Below, one piece after another: positions 46,313 through 56,300 of a stretch of 64,000 nucleotides of DNA (within the stretch, counting starts at the first letter, position 1; every line of letters starts with the position of its first letter). The stretch comes from Sesamum alatum (taxonomy: Eukaryota; Streptophyta; Magnoliopsida; Lamiales; Pedaliaceae). The translations under genes were made by a program, and so were the position numbers. The notes beneath the pieces were generated by a model, which was not told where the DNA came from, made no database searches, and worked only from the letters and a program-made list of their open reading frames with translations. The DNA lies in the NCBI GenBank assembly GCA_034509735.1, contig JACGWO010000003.1, positions 35,238,466 to 35,302,465 on the forward strand, written 5' to 3'.

Positions 46313-48580
46313 TGTGAGAGATACCGCATCCCGACATGAATTATGAACTAATGAGATAAGTAATATATACATGGGATAATTACATTTACACCCCCTCACC
46401 TATTGTCCATTTACACAAACCACCCCTGCCTTTTGAAAAATTACAGAAACCACCCCTGTCAGCCATTAAAATCCAAAAATACCCCTATTGACTTGGTCAA
46501 ACTTTAATATAAATTTTGAAGGACAAAAATACCCGTAGGGGTGTTTCTGTAATTACTAAAAGGTAGAGGGGGTGTTAATGTAATATTTATGACAATGAGT
46601 AATATGACCCATATATTATTTTTTTTATTATTTATATCAAACTTAAATTTAAATTTAAATTATTTTATTAAATTTTTTTAATTGAATCTATATAAAATTA
46701 TAGTTTTTAATAATTGAAATATTAAATTATTCAATTAATATATATTTATAAAATTAGTTACTAGATTATAAGTTTGAATTAAAAAATTATCATACTTGAA
46801 TAAATTATTTGAAATTATTAAAATTAAAAAATATTTATCTTTTATTTTTATTTATAACTAAATTTTATTAAAATCAATATATTGTAATCCAAAATAATTT
46901 ATGAATTTTATATCAATCATATCAGAATTAGTAAAATAAATAATTTATTTATTAAAAAGATATTTTAAATTATTAATTTTTTTAAAATTATCCCTCACCC
47001 CACCACCCCGCCTATGCCCGACCCCTCTTTCGTTTTCACCCGCCTTCGTTGTCGCCCTCCTCCACCTTCATCCGCTATCTAAATATTTATGTACAAAAAT
47101 ATAGATATATATCATATATGTATAAATATATATTTTTTTATATATGTATAAATATATATATACATATATGTATAATTTATTAATTATAGTAAAATTTAAA
47201 TACAAATAAGCATAGTGGATAAATAATCTTTTAATTTTAAGAATTTAAAATAATTTATAAAAGTGTGATAATTATAATTTAAATATATAGCCTAGTAACT
47301 AACTTTCTGTAATACATTAATTGAATAATTTAATATTTCAATTATAAAAAGGTGTAATTTATGTAAAGATTCAATAAAATAAGTTATAAAATGATTTACA
47401 CTTAAATTTAAGTTTGATATAATTTATTAATTTTAGTTATAAATAAAAATAGAGGATAAATATTTTTTTTAATTTTAAGAATCTAAAATAATTTATACAA
47501 GTGTGATAATTATAATTTAAATGTATAGCCTAGTAGCTAACTTTATAAATATATATTAATTGAACAATTTAATATTTCAATTATTAAAAATTATAATTTT
47601 TTATAGAGATTCAACTAAAAAAAGTTAATAAAATAATTTAAATTTAAATTTAAATTTGATATAAATAATAAAAAAATATATGGGGTCATATTACTCATCC
47701 TCATAAACATTACATTAACACCCCCTCTATCTTTTGGTAATTACAGAAACACCCCAAAGGGCATTTTTGTCCTTCAAAATTTATATTAAAGTTTGACCAA
47801 GTCAATAGGGGTATTTTGGAGTTTTTAATGCTATCAGGGGTGGTTTCTGTAATTTTTCAAAAGGTAGGGGTGGTTTATGTAAATGAACAATAGATGAGGG
47901 GGTGTAAATGTAATTATCCCTATATACATATTGGCCAAAGAACTCAAATGTATCAATTGGATACCATTTTTCAGCTAGTTATTCATAGCCAAATTTCATG
48001 ATGCACTCGGTGGGTTTGGAGGCAATTCTAACGTTCAACGAGCTCATGGGCCCGGGGCGTGACATTTCATATCAGAGCTGATTGCCAAGTAGAATCGAAA
48101 ACTAAATGCTATGCAAGACAAAGTACTACGTGCGTGAAAACCACATCTTGAACCTGCAGGACAAAGTACTAAATGTGCATGAGCCACCTCTTAAACCTAT
48201 TGGAACACCTCTAGAATTCAAATATGGCAACCGATCATGGGCTATGTGGTGCCGCGACAAGGACGTCACGTTCCGAATGAGGGGTGATTGTGATACCATC
48301 ACAACGTGGCATCCTGAAGGAGGGGTAATTTTAATACCCGCCTCACATGAATTATGAACTGATAAAATAAGCAATATACAAGTATTGTCATTGATCACTC
48401 AAATGTATCTATTGGATATCTCTTTATAGCGAGTTATTCTTAGTTGAATTTCAAAATCCACTCGATGAATTTGAAGGCAATCATCTTTTCGACGAGTTAT
48501 TCGTACTTGACTTTTAGAACCCACTCAATGAGTTTGAAGGCAATTTCGCGTCCAATGGACTCACAGACAACGTGTGTGTA
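46313..48580 (+). mobile_element. TRIM-like miniature LTR element, split by a MULE
   Basis: The left repeat (about 46313-46372 plus 47930-48064) and right repeat (about 48330-48580) share CATGAATTATGAACT, AATATA, AACTCAAATGTATC (CACTCAAATGTATC), ATTGGATA, GTTATTC, and CACTCGGTGGGTTTGGAGGCAA / CACTCGATGAATTTGAAGGCAA. Just after the left repeat comes TATCAGAGCTG (48070-48080), which matches the usual plant primer-binding site for initiator Met-tRNA; before the right repeat is the purine run GAAGGAGGGG (48317-48326). The internal part is only about 260 bases and encodes nothing known. This is the plan of a terminal-repeat retrotransposon in miniature. The right repeat has its own inner 70-base duplication. 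Confidence 0.6.
46373..47920. mobile_element. Non-autonomous Mutator-like element with ~500-bp inverted repeats
   Basis: 1548-bp element whose ends are perfectly inverse (GGGATAATTACATTTACACC ... GGTGTAAATGTAATTATCCC) and which is flanked by the identical 9-mer TATATACAT (46364-46372 and 47921-47929). Inverted similarity extends over roughly 500 bp per arm (46373 to about 46872; about 47423 to 47920). The right arm's inner 240 bp is duplicated in tandem (about 47180-47422 and 47423-47665). The central part holds a C-rich island (46991-47077). No transposase. Long inverted ends and a 9-bp duplication identify it as a MULE. Confidence 0.9.
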
Positions 48581-49621
48581 GGCAAGTAGTTTTTAGCAAT
48601 AGGGAACTTATTCTTGATTGTTAAGTTGTCCAACCACTAAACATTTACATCCACTTTAAATGCGGACCTCCCCTTTTTCCGAATCAATTTTACTTAAAAA
48701 TCCAATGAAATCTACATATTTGACCACACCAAAAATTCTGGATCTATACTAATATGCTTCCATCTTACTCTTGTTTATTGTTATGCGGATGCAATGATTT
48801 TTAAATTTCTAATAATAAATTTATTTTATTCATGGTGTAAAAGTAGTAAATTTCTTTACACAAGCCTCCAAATTCAAGATGACAAACTTAAAATCAATAA
48901 AATTCTATTGCCATGGCCCATATTAAGGAGCTTGGGCTTTATCTGGCCCAAATCAATATCCACTATCATCAACAGCCCATGAGCTATAGGAGAGATGGAG
49001 AAGTACTATCTGAAAAATGTGGGAAATTTTTTATGGCCAATTAGTATATAGATAGGAAAATAGATTCTTGAGCATATTTAACCATTGTAAAGTATATCAA
49101 GTTGGAGTAAGAAAATTTTATTTAACTTAATTTGATCATAAAATTATAAGTAGTATCAAACTTATTATATGATTAATTAATTATTTTTATTTAATTAAAT
49201 TTGTTTAGAATTAACAAAAAAGTATGTATTTGAATAAAATTTGTGCCCATCTTTGTCTTGTAGGAGTTTCAGGAAAGTTCTGGAAGTGGAATGTACCCAA
49301 GAAATTGGAGGGCCCATAAAATAGCGAAATTTATGTCCAAATTTACTCTCACAATGGTAATGAAGAAAACCATACATCATTAATATTTAAAATTAAAAAC
49401 TATTAAGTAAATTAAATCAGAATTTAAATCACATGCAATATATATTAGCACGAAACTCCTACTCCGAGGAGTGATACAAAGCCTGTCACCCTCATGGCAT
49501 GCAACACTAAAGAATCTTGTCTCTTAGAATACACACAAACACACACATCTGTCTTTAGTTCTACATAAAAAGTTGCAACATAATTACGTTTGTTAAAGCT
49601 AATTTGCAGATAAAAAGCTGT
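48581..49621. other. Intergenic, no supported gene
   Basis: AT-rich; contains nothing recognisable apart from the probable 3' end of the small minus-strand gene at the right. Confidence 0.5.
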
Positions 49622-49792
49622 TTAAGGTTGAGATTCATCACGTTCATCATCATCATCACAAATTTCAGGTTCCTCTTCTGATATGGGGTCGAGGGTGGGG
49701 CAAAAGGTGGAGGCCTTGTGAGGATAAATAACAAGAGGTGGCGCAACCTCAACCACCCAAGAACTCAACAGCCCGACCACCCACTTCGCCAT
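49622..49792 (-). CDS. Small conserved acidic-tail protein, tandem copy 1
   Basis: A 56-residue frame starting MAKWVVGLLSSWVVEVAPPL, followed by a CPTLDPISEEE block and an acidic end CDDDDERDE. I do not know this family. The gene is supported by a paralogue at 52632-52847 that shares the start (MAK-VG-L-SSW--VAP-LV--P-K), CPTL--I-EEE and the Asp run, and by shared promoter sequence: TATAAATTA (49921-49929, minus), 129 bases upstream of the ATG, and GGCATGTGGAAGATGTGAAA at 50016-50035. No introns. The first 20 residues could be a short amphipathic or membrane-touching helix. Function unknown. Confidence 0.6.
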   Translation of the reverse strand: MAKWVVGLLSSWVVEVAPPLVIYPHKASTFCPTLDPISEEEPEICDDDDERDESQP

Positions 49793-49920
49793 CGGATTCA
49801 GACAGAATGTATTCGGCAACAAAGATTGATTCAGAGAGTCTAATACAAGGTTTTTTGGTTGTCTGAAATGAGGAGTGATGGTTTATTTTTGTACTTTGAT
49901 GAGGTTATGAGTTGGGGGTT

Positions 49921-49929
49921 TAATTTATA
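49921..49929 (-). promoter_or_regulatory. TATA box of small gene copy 1
   Basis: TATAAATTA on the minus strand, matched in position by the TATA box of copy 2. Confidence 0.6.
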
Positions 49930-50015
49930 GGACAAAATTAGCTGAGGAATTGAGACAATTGGGGTTGTGGTGGGAGGACTGCTAGCTAGCTGTGAAAGTG
50001 CAGTGCAGAAATTTT

Positions 50016-50035
50016 GGCATGTGGAAGATGTGAAA
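50016..50035 (-). promoter_or_regulatory. Conserved upstream element, small gene copy 1
   Basis: GGCATGTGGAAGATGTGAAA (plus-strand reading) is identical at 53050-53069 upstream of copy 2, in a neighbourhood that is otherwise diverged. Confidence 0.5.
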
Positions 50036-50922
50036 AAGCATGGAAACCACAGATTTGGAAATTGGAAAGCGGCTGCAGCTAGAGCTGGATATAGGTTGTT
50101 GTTAATGTTGGCAACCTTGCAGATTGAATTTCTTATTGCAATTCTTATTGTATTTTTTGATATATTTTATATATATGAGCCCGTGTATTGAGATTACGTT
50201 ATTAATTTTATTTGAATAAAGATTTTATACATATGATATGGAGATGTAAAATAAGATAATATATAAAATAAGATTTGCAGTAGAAAATTCAACCTGATGG
50301 GGAAGGGCAAGTATAATCCACATATGGGACATTTTTTTCATATTGCTATAAAATTGTAGCATTTATGGAATGGAAGATTCTGGAGCTTTTGGTGTATGTG
50401 TTGATTTTAATTTGGAAATGGACATTTGGTGCTGTGGCTCTAGTTCCCCCTCCTCCTGGAAGAAAGAGACACCAGAAACCGAGTTTGTCTACTAGCTACT
50501 ACCACTCCTATTTTGGGACTTGTAAGATCCTTGTGTTTTGATTTCCCCAAATCTCAATTATGTTGAGACTAACTCCTTACGAAAAATTCTTGTTCCGATC
50601 AAATTTGATCAAATTAAATCAATTATAGAGTAAGTGTAATATACTTATCATGTGATTGATCAATTTTCCTAAACTGTATATCAATCACACAACAAGTATA
50701 TTGCACTTGTAATATAATTAGTTTAGATTTGACCAAATCGGATCCGGGCTAAAATTTTCCACTCCTCGTATACACATTTTCCCAACGTCTAACTATATAT
50801 AGGAGCTTTTATCAACATGGGCAAACAAATACAAGCACAAACGTATATATGACTCCTAATACACTTTAAATGGTGTTTTGTAATAATTTCTACTTTTGTA
50901 GGTAATGTAATGTAATTAAATT
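50036..50922. other. Intergenic, no supported gene
   Basis: A short palindromic stretch around 50560-50750 (TCAAATTTGATCAAATTAAATC ... GATTTGACCAAATC; TATACTTATCATGTGATTGA ... TCACACAACAAGTATA) suggests one more decayed fold-back element of about 190 bp. Confidence 0.4.
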
Positions 50923-51709
50923 GGAATATTCCGTCCATGTGTGTTCACGCGCTTGAGGGCGATTACAGGTTAGGTAGTGTAAGGTTATATGCAAGCACTC
51001 TCCCCAACGTATGAAGTCGTTTGCACTTTGCTCCCCAACCTTCTAAATAAAATTAAAATTAATTAAAAGTATTCAAAAAATTCAATGCCTGATCTGCAGA
51101 TAAACAACTTCATATTCCAAGCCAAAATCAAACCAGAAAGCAAATAATCTGCAACATCATGTGTAGTACCTAAATAAAAGAACTTTAACCTTCAATTCAC
51201 AAACAACAAACTCCAACACAACCACAAAATCAACAGAACATAAGAAGGCAGGGGAAAAAAACAGATGATAAAACAACAAACACTCACCGACCCATATGAA
51301 GAAATTGAACTCCAACAATTCAGACGAAAAAATCACGAAACAGTGTAGCTTCACAATAGTACCAAATACACTCCTCTGTATAAAAAGAGGAAAAATCAAA
51401 CCCAAAAAGGAAAAAAAATTGTGTATTTCTTTCAGTGCCACCATCAGTGCAAATGTGTGTATTTCTGTTGGCGCTAACATTATATTTTCTCTTGTAATGT
51501 GAAGTTGTTTATCTGTAAATGAGACATTGAATTTTTTGGAACTTTTCCTCATTTTCTGAAATTTTCCTCAAATATTCCTTTTTTTTTTATAATATATTTT
51601 AATTTTTTATAAAAAGAAAGGTTGGGAAGCAAAGTGCAACTGACCCCATACATTAGGGGGTGTTTGTATCATCCTCAGGCACGTGAACACATGTGAACAG
51701 AATATTCCG
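50923..51709. mobile_element. Fold-back element, about 790 bp
   Basis: Left arm starts GGAATATTCCGTCCATGTGT and runs to about 51125; right arm (about 51490-51709) is its inverse (GGAATATTCTGTTCACATGT). Further pairs: GCACTTTGCTCCCCAACC / inverse of GGTTGGGAAGCAAAGTGC, and CAGATAAACAACTTCATATT / inverse of AATGTGAAGTTGTTTATCTG. Loop about 365 bp, without a known domain. A third partial copy of the arm (GTGCAAATGACCCCATACAT) follows at 51790-51840 in direct orientation with the right arm. Confidence 0.75.
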
Positions 51710-52044
51710 TTATTATTCCCTCGAAAGTACGAAGTGCAATAAAATTAAAGGATTAGGCGGGAAAATGAAAAAAAATAAAATAAAATTAAGGGGCAGAGTG
51801 CAAATGACCCCATACATTGGGGGTGTCTGCATTTTACTCTTAAATTTAAGCCGTTAAAAAACAATAGTTGTAAACAAAAATACTCTTTAGGTTATTTCAA
51901 CAATAAACGGGCCTAAGAGCACACTATATCATGCTTGAATACTAAAAATGGATAATCATACATACCACAGATACTTTATTTCAGTATATACCACAAATAC
52001 TAAAAATAATCAATTATGTACCTTTTCAAATTATCTTTGGGTTT

Positions 52045-52298
52045 AATGCAATTTACCCTCTTGTGATATTATAAATGATCAAATTACCTCCCATGAAAAA
52101 TAAATAGCAATTTACCTCCCTGTGTTTTCCAAAATGAAGCAATTTACCTTTCTGCCTAAGGAGGTAAATTGCTTCATTTTGAAAAACACATGGAGTAACC
52201 TGCTTCATTTAAAAAAATACAAGGAATAAATTGCTATTTATTTTTTCATAAAGAGTAACTTGCACGTTTATAATATTATAGGGAGTTGCTTGCAATTT
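52045..52298. mobile_element. Fold-back element, about 250 bp
   Basis: Arms read TGCAATTTACCCTCTTGTGA ... and its inverse; AAAATAAATAGCAATTTA occurs on both arms, and AATGAAGCAATTTACC (52133-52148) faces GGTAAATTGCTTCATTTT (52162-52179) across an 11-13 base loop. The unit 'GCAATTTACCTCC' is repeated several times on each arm. Confidence 0.8.
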
Positions 52299-52631
52299 TT
52301 TCAATTATCTTTATCTAGATTGCGCATATAATATTACTTAACTGTGTCTAAATATATAATAAAATAAAAAGAATGCAAAAAGAGCTTTTCAACAAATCTC
52401 CCATAGGAAAATAGTAAACAGTATACAAATGGGGTAATCAAGTAAATTGCTGTATTCTGGTAAAAATCGAATTACACAACCAGAAACCTAAACTCTTATG
52501 CCTTGAGCTGTCGCACTCGCGCTCGAGCAGCAGCAGATGCAGCAGCAGTAATACACAGAGATTATCTAAATAAAAGGTTAATCATTACTCCTAAGATGAA
52601 GGTTAAATCTGCAAAGAAGAAGATTGCATCC

Positions 52632-52847
52632 TTAGTAGTTGAAACAAGGTTGTAAAGTCGACATGGAAGATTCCAACAGGTTGTGTTGAGTAATTTCATC
52701 ATCATCGTCATTGCAAATGATGTCGGATTCCTCCTCTGTTATGGTCTCGAGGGTGGGACAACTGGAAGCTGGCTTGCGAGGGGTAACAACAAGGGCTGGT
52801 GCGACCTCCATCCAAGAACTCATCAACAACCCGACCCGCTTCGCCAT
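52632..52847 (-). CDS. Small conserved acidic-tail protein, tandem copy 2
   Basis: A 71-residue frame from ATG 52847 (MAKRVGLLMSSWMEVAPALV) through CPTLETITEEES and an acidic CNDDDDE run to a 20-residue tail that copy 1 lacks. The frame is open upstream to 52958, but copy 1 has stops there, so MAK is the better start. TATAAATG on the minus strand at 52956-52963 lies 109 bases upstream, and the element GGCATGTGGAAGATGTGAAA at 53050-53069 is identical to that of copy 1. Function unknown. Low-complexity acidic ends and duplicated promoters suggest a stress- or development-regulated small protein, but that is a guess. Confidence 0.6.
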   Translation of the reverse strand: MAKRVGLLMSSWMEVAPALVVTPRKPASSCPTLETITEEESDIICNDDDDEITQHNLLESSMSTLQPCFNY

Positions 52848-52955
52848 CAGATTCAAGTTCAACTGCTCAAGAAATGGATTGTATGTATCTCTGTCTGGAA
52901 TTCGGAGTGAAGAGGAATTCTTGAGCTGAGAATTGGGAGTGGGGGGGTTTAGGTG

Positions 52956-52963
52956 CATTTATA
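52956..52963 (-). promoter_or_regulatory. TATA box of small gene copy 2
   Basis: TATAAATG on the minus strand, in the same relative place as in copy 1. Confidence 0.6.
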
Positions 52964-53250
52964 GGGGAAAGGAAACTGAGGGGACTGGAAAGAACTGGTG
53001 AAGTAGCTGCGAAAGTGCGTACTCTGTCACGTTCAATAATAAGAATTTAGGCATGTGGAAGATGTGAAACGCTGTACAAGTAGGAACCACACACTTGTTG
53101 CCTTGTCTTGTTGTTTAATCAGGGGCAAGTGGCAACTAAACTCCAACGTGTGCGAAATAGAAATTAGAAAACGACACTTTTCATTTATGGAACCGACAGG
53201 TAGGTCGAGATAATAATACTAATAATAGTTCTAAAACACTGGTCTTTTGT

Positions 53251-53585
53251 TTATAAAGCGTGTACACGAGTACCTTCTGTGAAAAAATGTTGTCGTTGCG
53301 TTGTTGCAATTGTAAGGTAATTTGCTTTGTCGCAAAAGAAACAAGGGTAGAATTTCTGGTCCACGACCATATATTGCAATAGAATTACTAAACCAAGCAA
53401 AAGACAGGTTCGCACTTGAGTTATGTCGGGACATTCTCCTTGAGGAGGTATCAAAGGAAGTGTTGTTGCGTGGGGATCCAGGGATTCGATAGGGTTTGAA
53501 AAGCCTCTAGCAGCACGTCCGACGGGGGCCAAGGTCATTCCCGGAACTACCTGCAGAGTTTGAGTATCGATCGAGGCATCCACAG
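53251..53585 (-). pseudogene. Older Tat-like element, gag remnant left of the insertion
   Basis: On the minus strand this continues the frame that begins at ATG 63647 right of the younger element: joining across the CACAG duplication keeps the frame open through DASIDTQTLQ and PVGRAARGFSNPIESL to about 53251. I read it as the N-terminal gag of an older retrotransposon interrupted by the element at 53586-63626. No zinc knuckle or pol domain is visible; the left part is degraded. Confidence 0.5.
53581..53585. repeat. Target-site duplication CACAG (left)
   Basis: CACAG directly before the 5' LTR; the same five bases follow the 3' LTR at 63627-63631. Confidence 0.9.
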
Positions 53586-54061
53586 CGATGTGGGTACAAC
53601 CCAATAAACTGGTCAAAAGACCAAAAACACCCTAGAAAGTGGGCCCAAGCTACTAAGGAGCACCAGATCCACGTACCAATAATACGGGTCGGGTCGCGCG
53701 ACCCGTTATTACTAAGAACCAGGTGTTTCAATGTGGACCTTTGATGCTAAAACATGTCAGATCAACGAGATGAAGCCACGTGGACCAGGGAGGTACGGAC
53801 ACTTGGTACTATAAATAGGCCTGACCCACCACATTTGAGGTAAGTTATTCCAATTGTATTCGACCAGCATTATTCTCCATATTATCGACCATCCATCTCG
53901 ACCAAAGTCTGACTTAAGCATCGGAGTGTCTACGCCGGGGACCCTCCCAGCTAGTCTCACGTGCTTGTCTCTTCTCAGGTATTGTCCGGAAGCTAACCAG
54001 ATCGAGCTCGAGGGTACTCAAATCCAGCAGGACCCAGGTGATCTACCAGCGACACGGATCA
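53586..54061 (+). repeat. 5' LTR
   Basis: 476 bp, starting CGATGTGGG where the 3' copy has canonical TGATGTGGG, ending GGATCA. TATA box TATAAATA at 53810-53817. A 30-bp length difference from the 3' LTR lies at about 53645-53700, in a stretch rich in CGGGTCG/CGACCCG words. Confidence 0.93.
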
Positions 54062-54080
54062 ATTGGCCCCGTCTGTGGAA
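54062..54080 (+). other. Primer-binding site
   Basis: ATTGGCCCCGTCTGTGGAA starts right after the LTR; the GGCxCCGTCTGTGG word is the common gypsy/Tat primer site. The primer tRNA was not assigned. Confidence 0.75.
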
Positions 54081-54114
54081 AAATTTTCTGAGAAAGATAA
54101 CGTACCTTTGCGAG

Positions 54115-55712
54115 ATGGAAGGACCGTCTAGGAGGGACCAGCTATCAGGAGAGTACGAAGGCAACTCTCAACGACCGAACGATTAAGTCATTCAGCTTAC
54201 CAGAGACGAACTCCAAAGGATGATAGATGAGGCTAGCAGGAAGGCAAGCAGGAATGCCATAGTGGAATACGAAAGGAGAACCGCTACCCCGATAGTCCGC
54301 GAGCCGGCCAAGGGCGACAGTTATTCAGAGAAAAGGAAATTGAGGACGAAATGAGAGAGGATAGCAGGGAGGTGCCTGTGAAAGGCGCTACTCATGAAGT
54401 ATCCGATGCGGCGTCTAGCCAAAAGGAAAAGAGTAAGAGGAGAGAACCAGGAATCTCTAAGGCAGAGGTCGAGGACGTAGGTCGCCAGATTGAAAAATTG
54501 GGAGCTCAAATTAGCGAACTAAAACGTAGGGGTGAGATAGTGGCCCAGCATAGGAACTCGCCATTCTCTAATAAGATTCTCACTGACACTGTAGACCCCC
54601 ATTTCAGAATGCCTGATCTGCCTAAGTATGATGGTAACAAGGATCCACAGGAGCACGTCGCCGCATTCGATCTGGTAATGAACCTTTATGGTCAGTCTGA
54701 TTCCATTAATGCTAAGTTGTTTGTTACCACTCTGACAGGAAAAGCGCAAGAATGGTTCACCAGCTTGCCCAGTGGAACCATTGAAACGTATGAACAGTTG
54801 ATGCAGAAATTTGCATTCCACTTCGCAAGTAAAAGGAAACAAAAAAGATCGGCCACTCACCTGTTCACCATAAGGTAGAAGGAAGACGAATCACTAAAGA
54901 GTTTCGTGGGTAGGTTCAACAACGAGACCTTAGAGGTCCAAGATCTGAGGATCGACATGATGATCAGCATCCTTATACACGGATTAAAGAAAGGTCCTTT
55001 TGCGTCAGCATTAGCAAGGGACCCCCTAGAAGACGTGGAGCAATTAATGAGATTGGCTCAGAAGTACATAGACGAAGAAGAAATGAACGCAATGAAGGAT
55101 GGTGAATGGATGGGGGATCGAGGTCGCGAACGAGCGAGGGATCGAGGCCGAGACCGGAAGGCGCGATTTGAGAAAGATCACGAGGCACCATATCAGCCTA
55201 GATTCCACAGATACACTCCATTACGAGCTTCAAGGGAACAAATGATGATGATGGTAGAAAAAGCAAATGTACTCCAATGGCCTAAGAAAACGCGAGCTAC
55301 ACCATCAAAGAGGTATTTGGGTAACAAATATTGCAAATTTCACAAGGAAAAGGGACATGACACTGAGGACTGTTTTCAGTTGAAAGATGAAATAGAGAGA
55401 TTGGTTAGGCAAGGATACTTTAGGGATTACGTAAGGGAACCACGAACATTTGAGAATAAGAGGGAACACAGAGATGCACGAAGAGAGAGATCAAGGAGTA
55501 GACCCCATAGCAGAGAGAGGTTCCGACGTAGAGAGGACAGAAGAGATGATAGACAGGACGAGGTCGCACGCAATAATGCTCCTGTGAAAGGGGTCATTCA
55601 AACGATCGCGGGCGGACCTACAGGGGGTGATTCAGCGAGATCGAGGAAGAGATATGCTCGATATGGATATGGGAGCTCAGAGAGGAGAGAGTTGGTACTA
55701 AGCGTAGAATAG
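54115..55712 (+). pseudogene. gag (broken)
   Basis: Capsid-nucleocapsid region of the Tat element. A start at 54115 (MEGPSRRDQLSGEY) meets a TAA at 54184-54186; a frame change near 54340 leads into the frame that begins at 54351; a TAG at 54876-54878 interrupts the capsid after LFTIR; then the frame continues to 55712. Capsid hallmarks: MPDLPKYDGNKDPQEHV (about 54609-54659), GKAQEWFTSLP, YIDEEE. A zinc-knuckle-like CKFHKEKGHDTEDC is at about 55332-55373, followed by a long Arg/Asp/Glu-rich stretch. The stops fit C-to-T changes in CAA or CAG codons. Confidence 0.85.
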
Positions 55713-55742
55713 AGTGAAGAAATTACATTTTGTAAAAAAGAC

Positions 55743-56299
55743 ATGGTAGCTGAAGCAGGGTCGCAGAACGACCCCATGGTGATCAAAATGGACATAGCAA
55801 ATTATTCTGTGCTCAAGGTATTGATTGATAATGGTAGTTCGGTGGACATCGTATTTATGGAGGTACTAAGGAAAATGGGATTTGATGCTGCCCGACTACA
55901 ACCAGTACAAACACCCTTGGTAGGATTTGGGGGAAGTGAGGTAACTCCATTGGGAACCATCGACCTCCCAGCCTCGTTGGGCGACGAACCGAGAAGGAAA
56001 ACTTTAATGATAAAATTTTTGGTCGTTGATACTCCATTTGCTTATAATGTGATTTTGGGGAGACCCAGTTTAAACTTATTTCAGGCTATTGTATCTACTT
56101 ACCATTTGAAGATGAAGTTTCCAACACCAGGTGGCATAGGCGAGGTGTGCTGCGACCAGCGGGAGGCAAGGAGATGTTACAATCTGTCATTAAAAAAGAG
56201 AGAAGGAGAAGACACGAGAGCCAAACGAAGGATAGGGGCCGACCATCCCGAAGAAATCATGGATACCTTGAAAAAACCAAGGCCCCAAAGAATATAACC
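55743..56299 (+). pseudogene. Protease region of pol
   Basis: Retropepsin-type aspartic protease. The active-site word VLIDNGSSVDIVF lies at about 55818-55856, with the flap-like LVGFGGSEVTPLG and the second conserved block YNVILGRPSLN at about 56043-56075. The frame is open and separated from RT by a single TAA (56297-56299). In Tat elements pol is normally one polyprotein, so this stop probably breaks it. Confidence 0.8.
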
Positions 56300-56300
56300 A

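Noticed and set aside
48106..48357. 83-residue frame in the interior of the TRIM-like element
   Set aside because: It spans the primer-site-to-purine-run interior and runs into the right repeat; TRIM interiors are noncoding and there is no domain.
51157..51552. 131-residue minus-strand frame inside the fold-back element
   Set aside because: It crosses an inverted-repeat arm and is rich in Phe, Leu and Val from T-rich DNA; no transposase motif.
52848..52958. Upstream extension of small gene copy 2
   Set aside because: Copy 1 has stops in the matching region and the TATA box lies at its far end, so the inner ATG is preferred.
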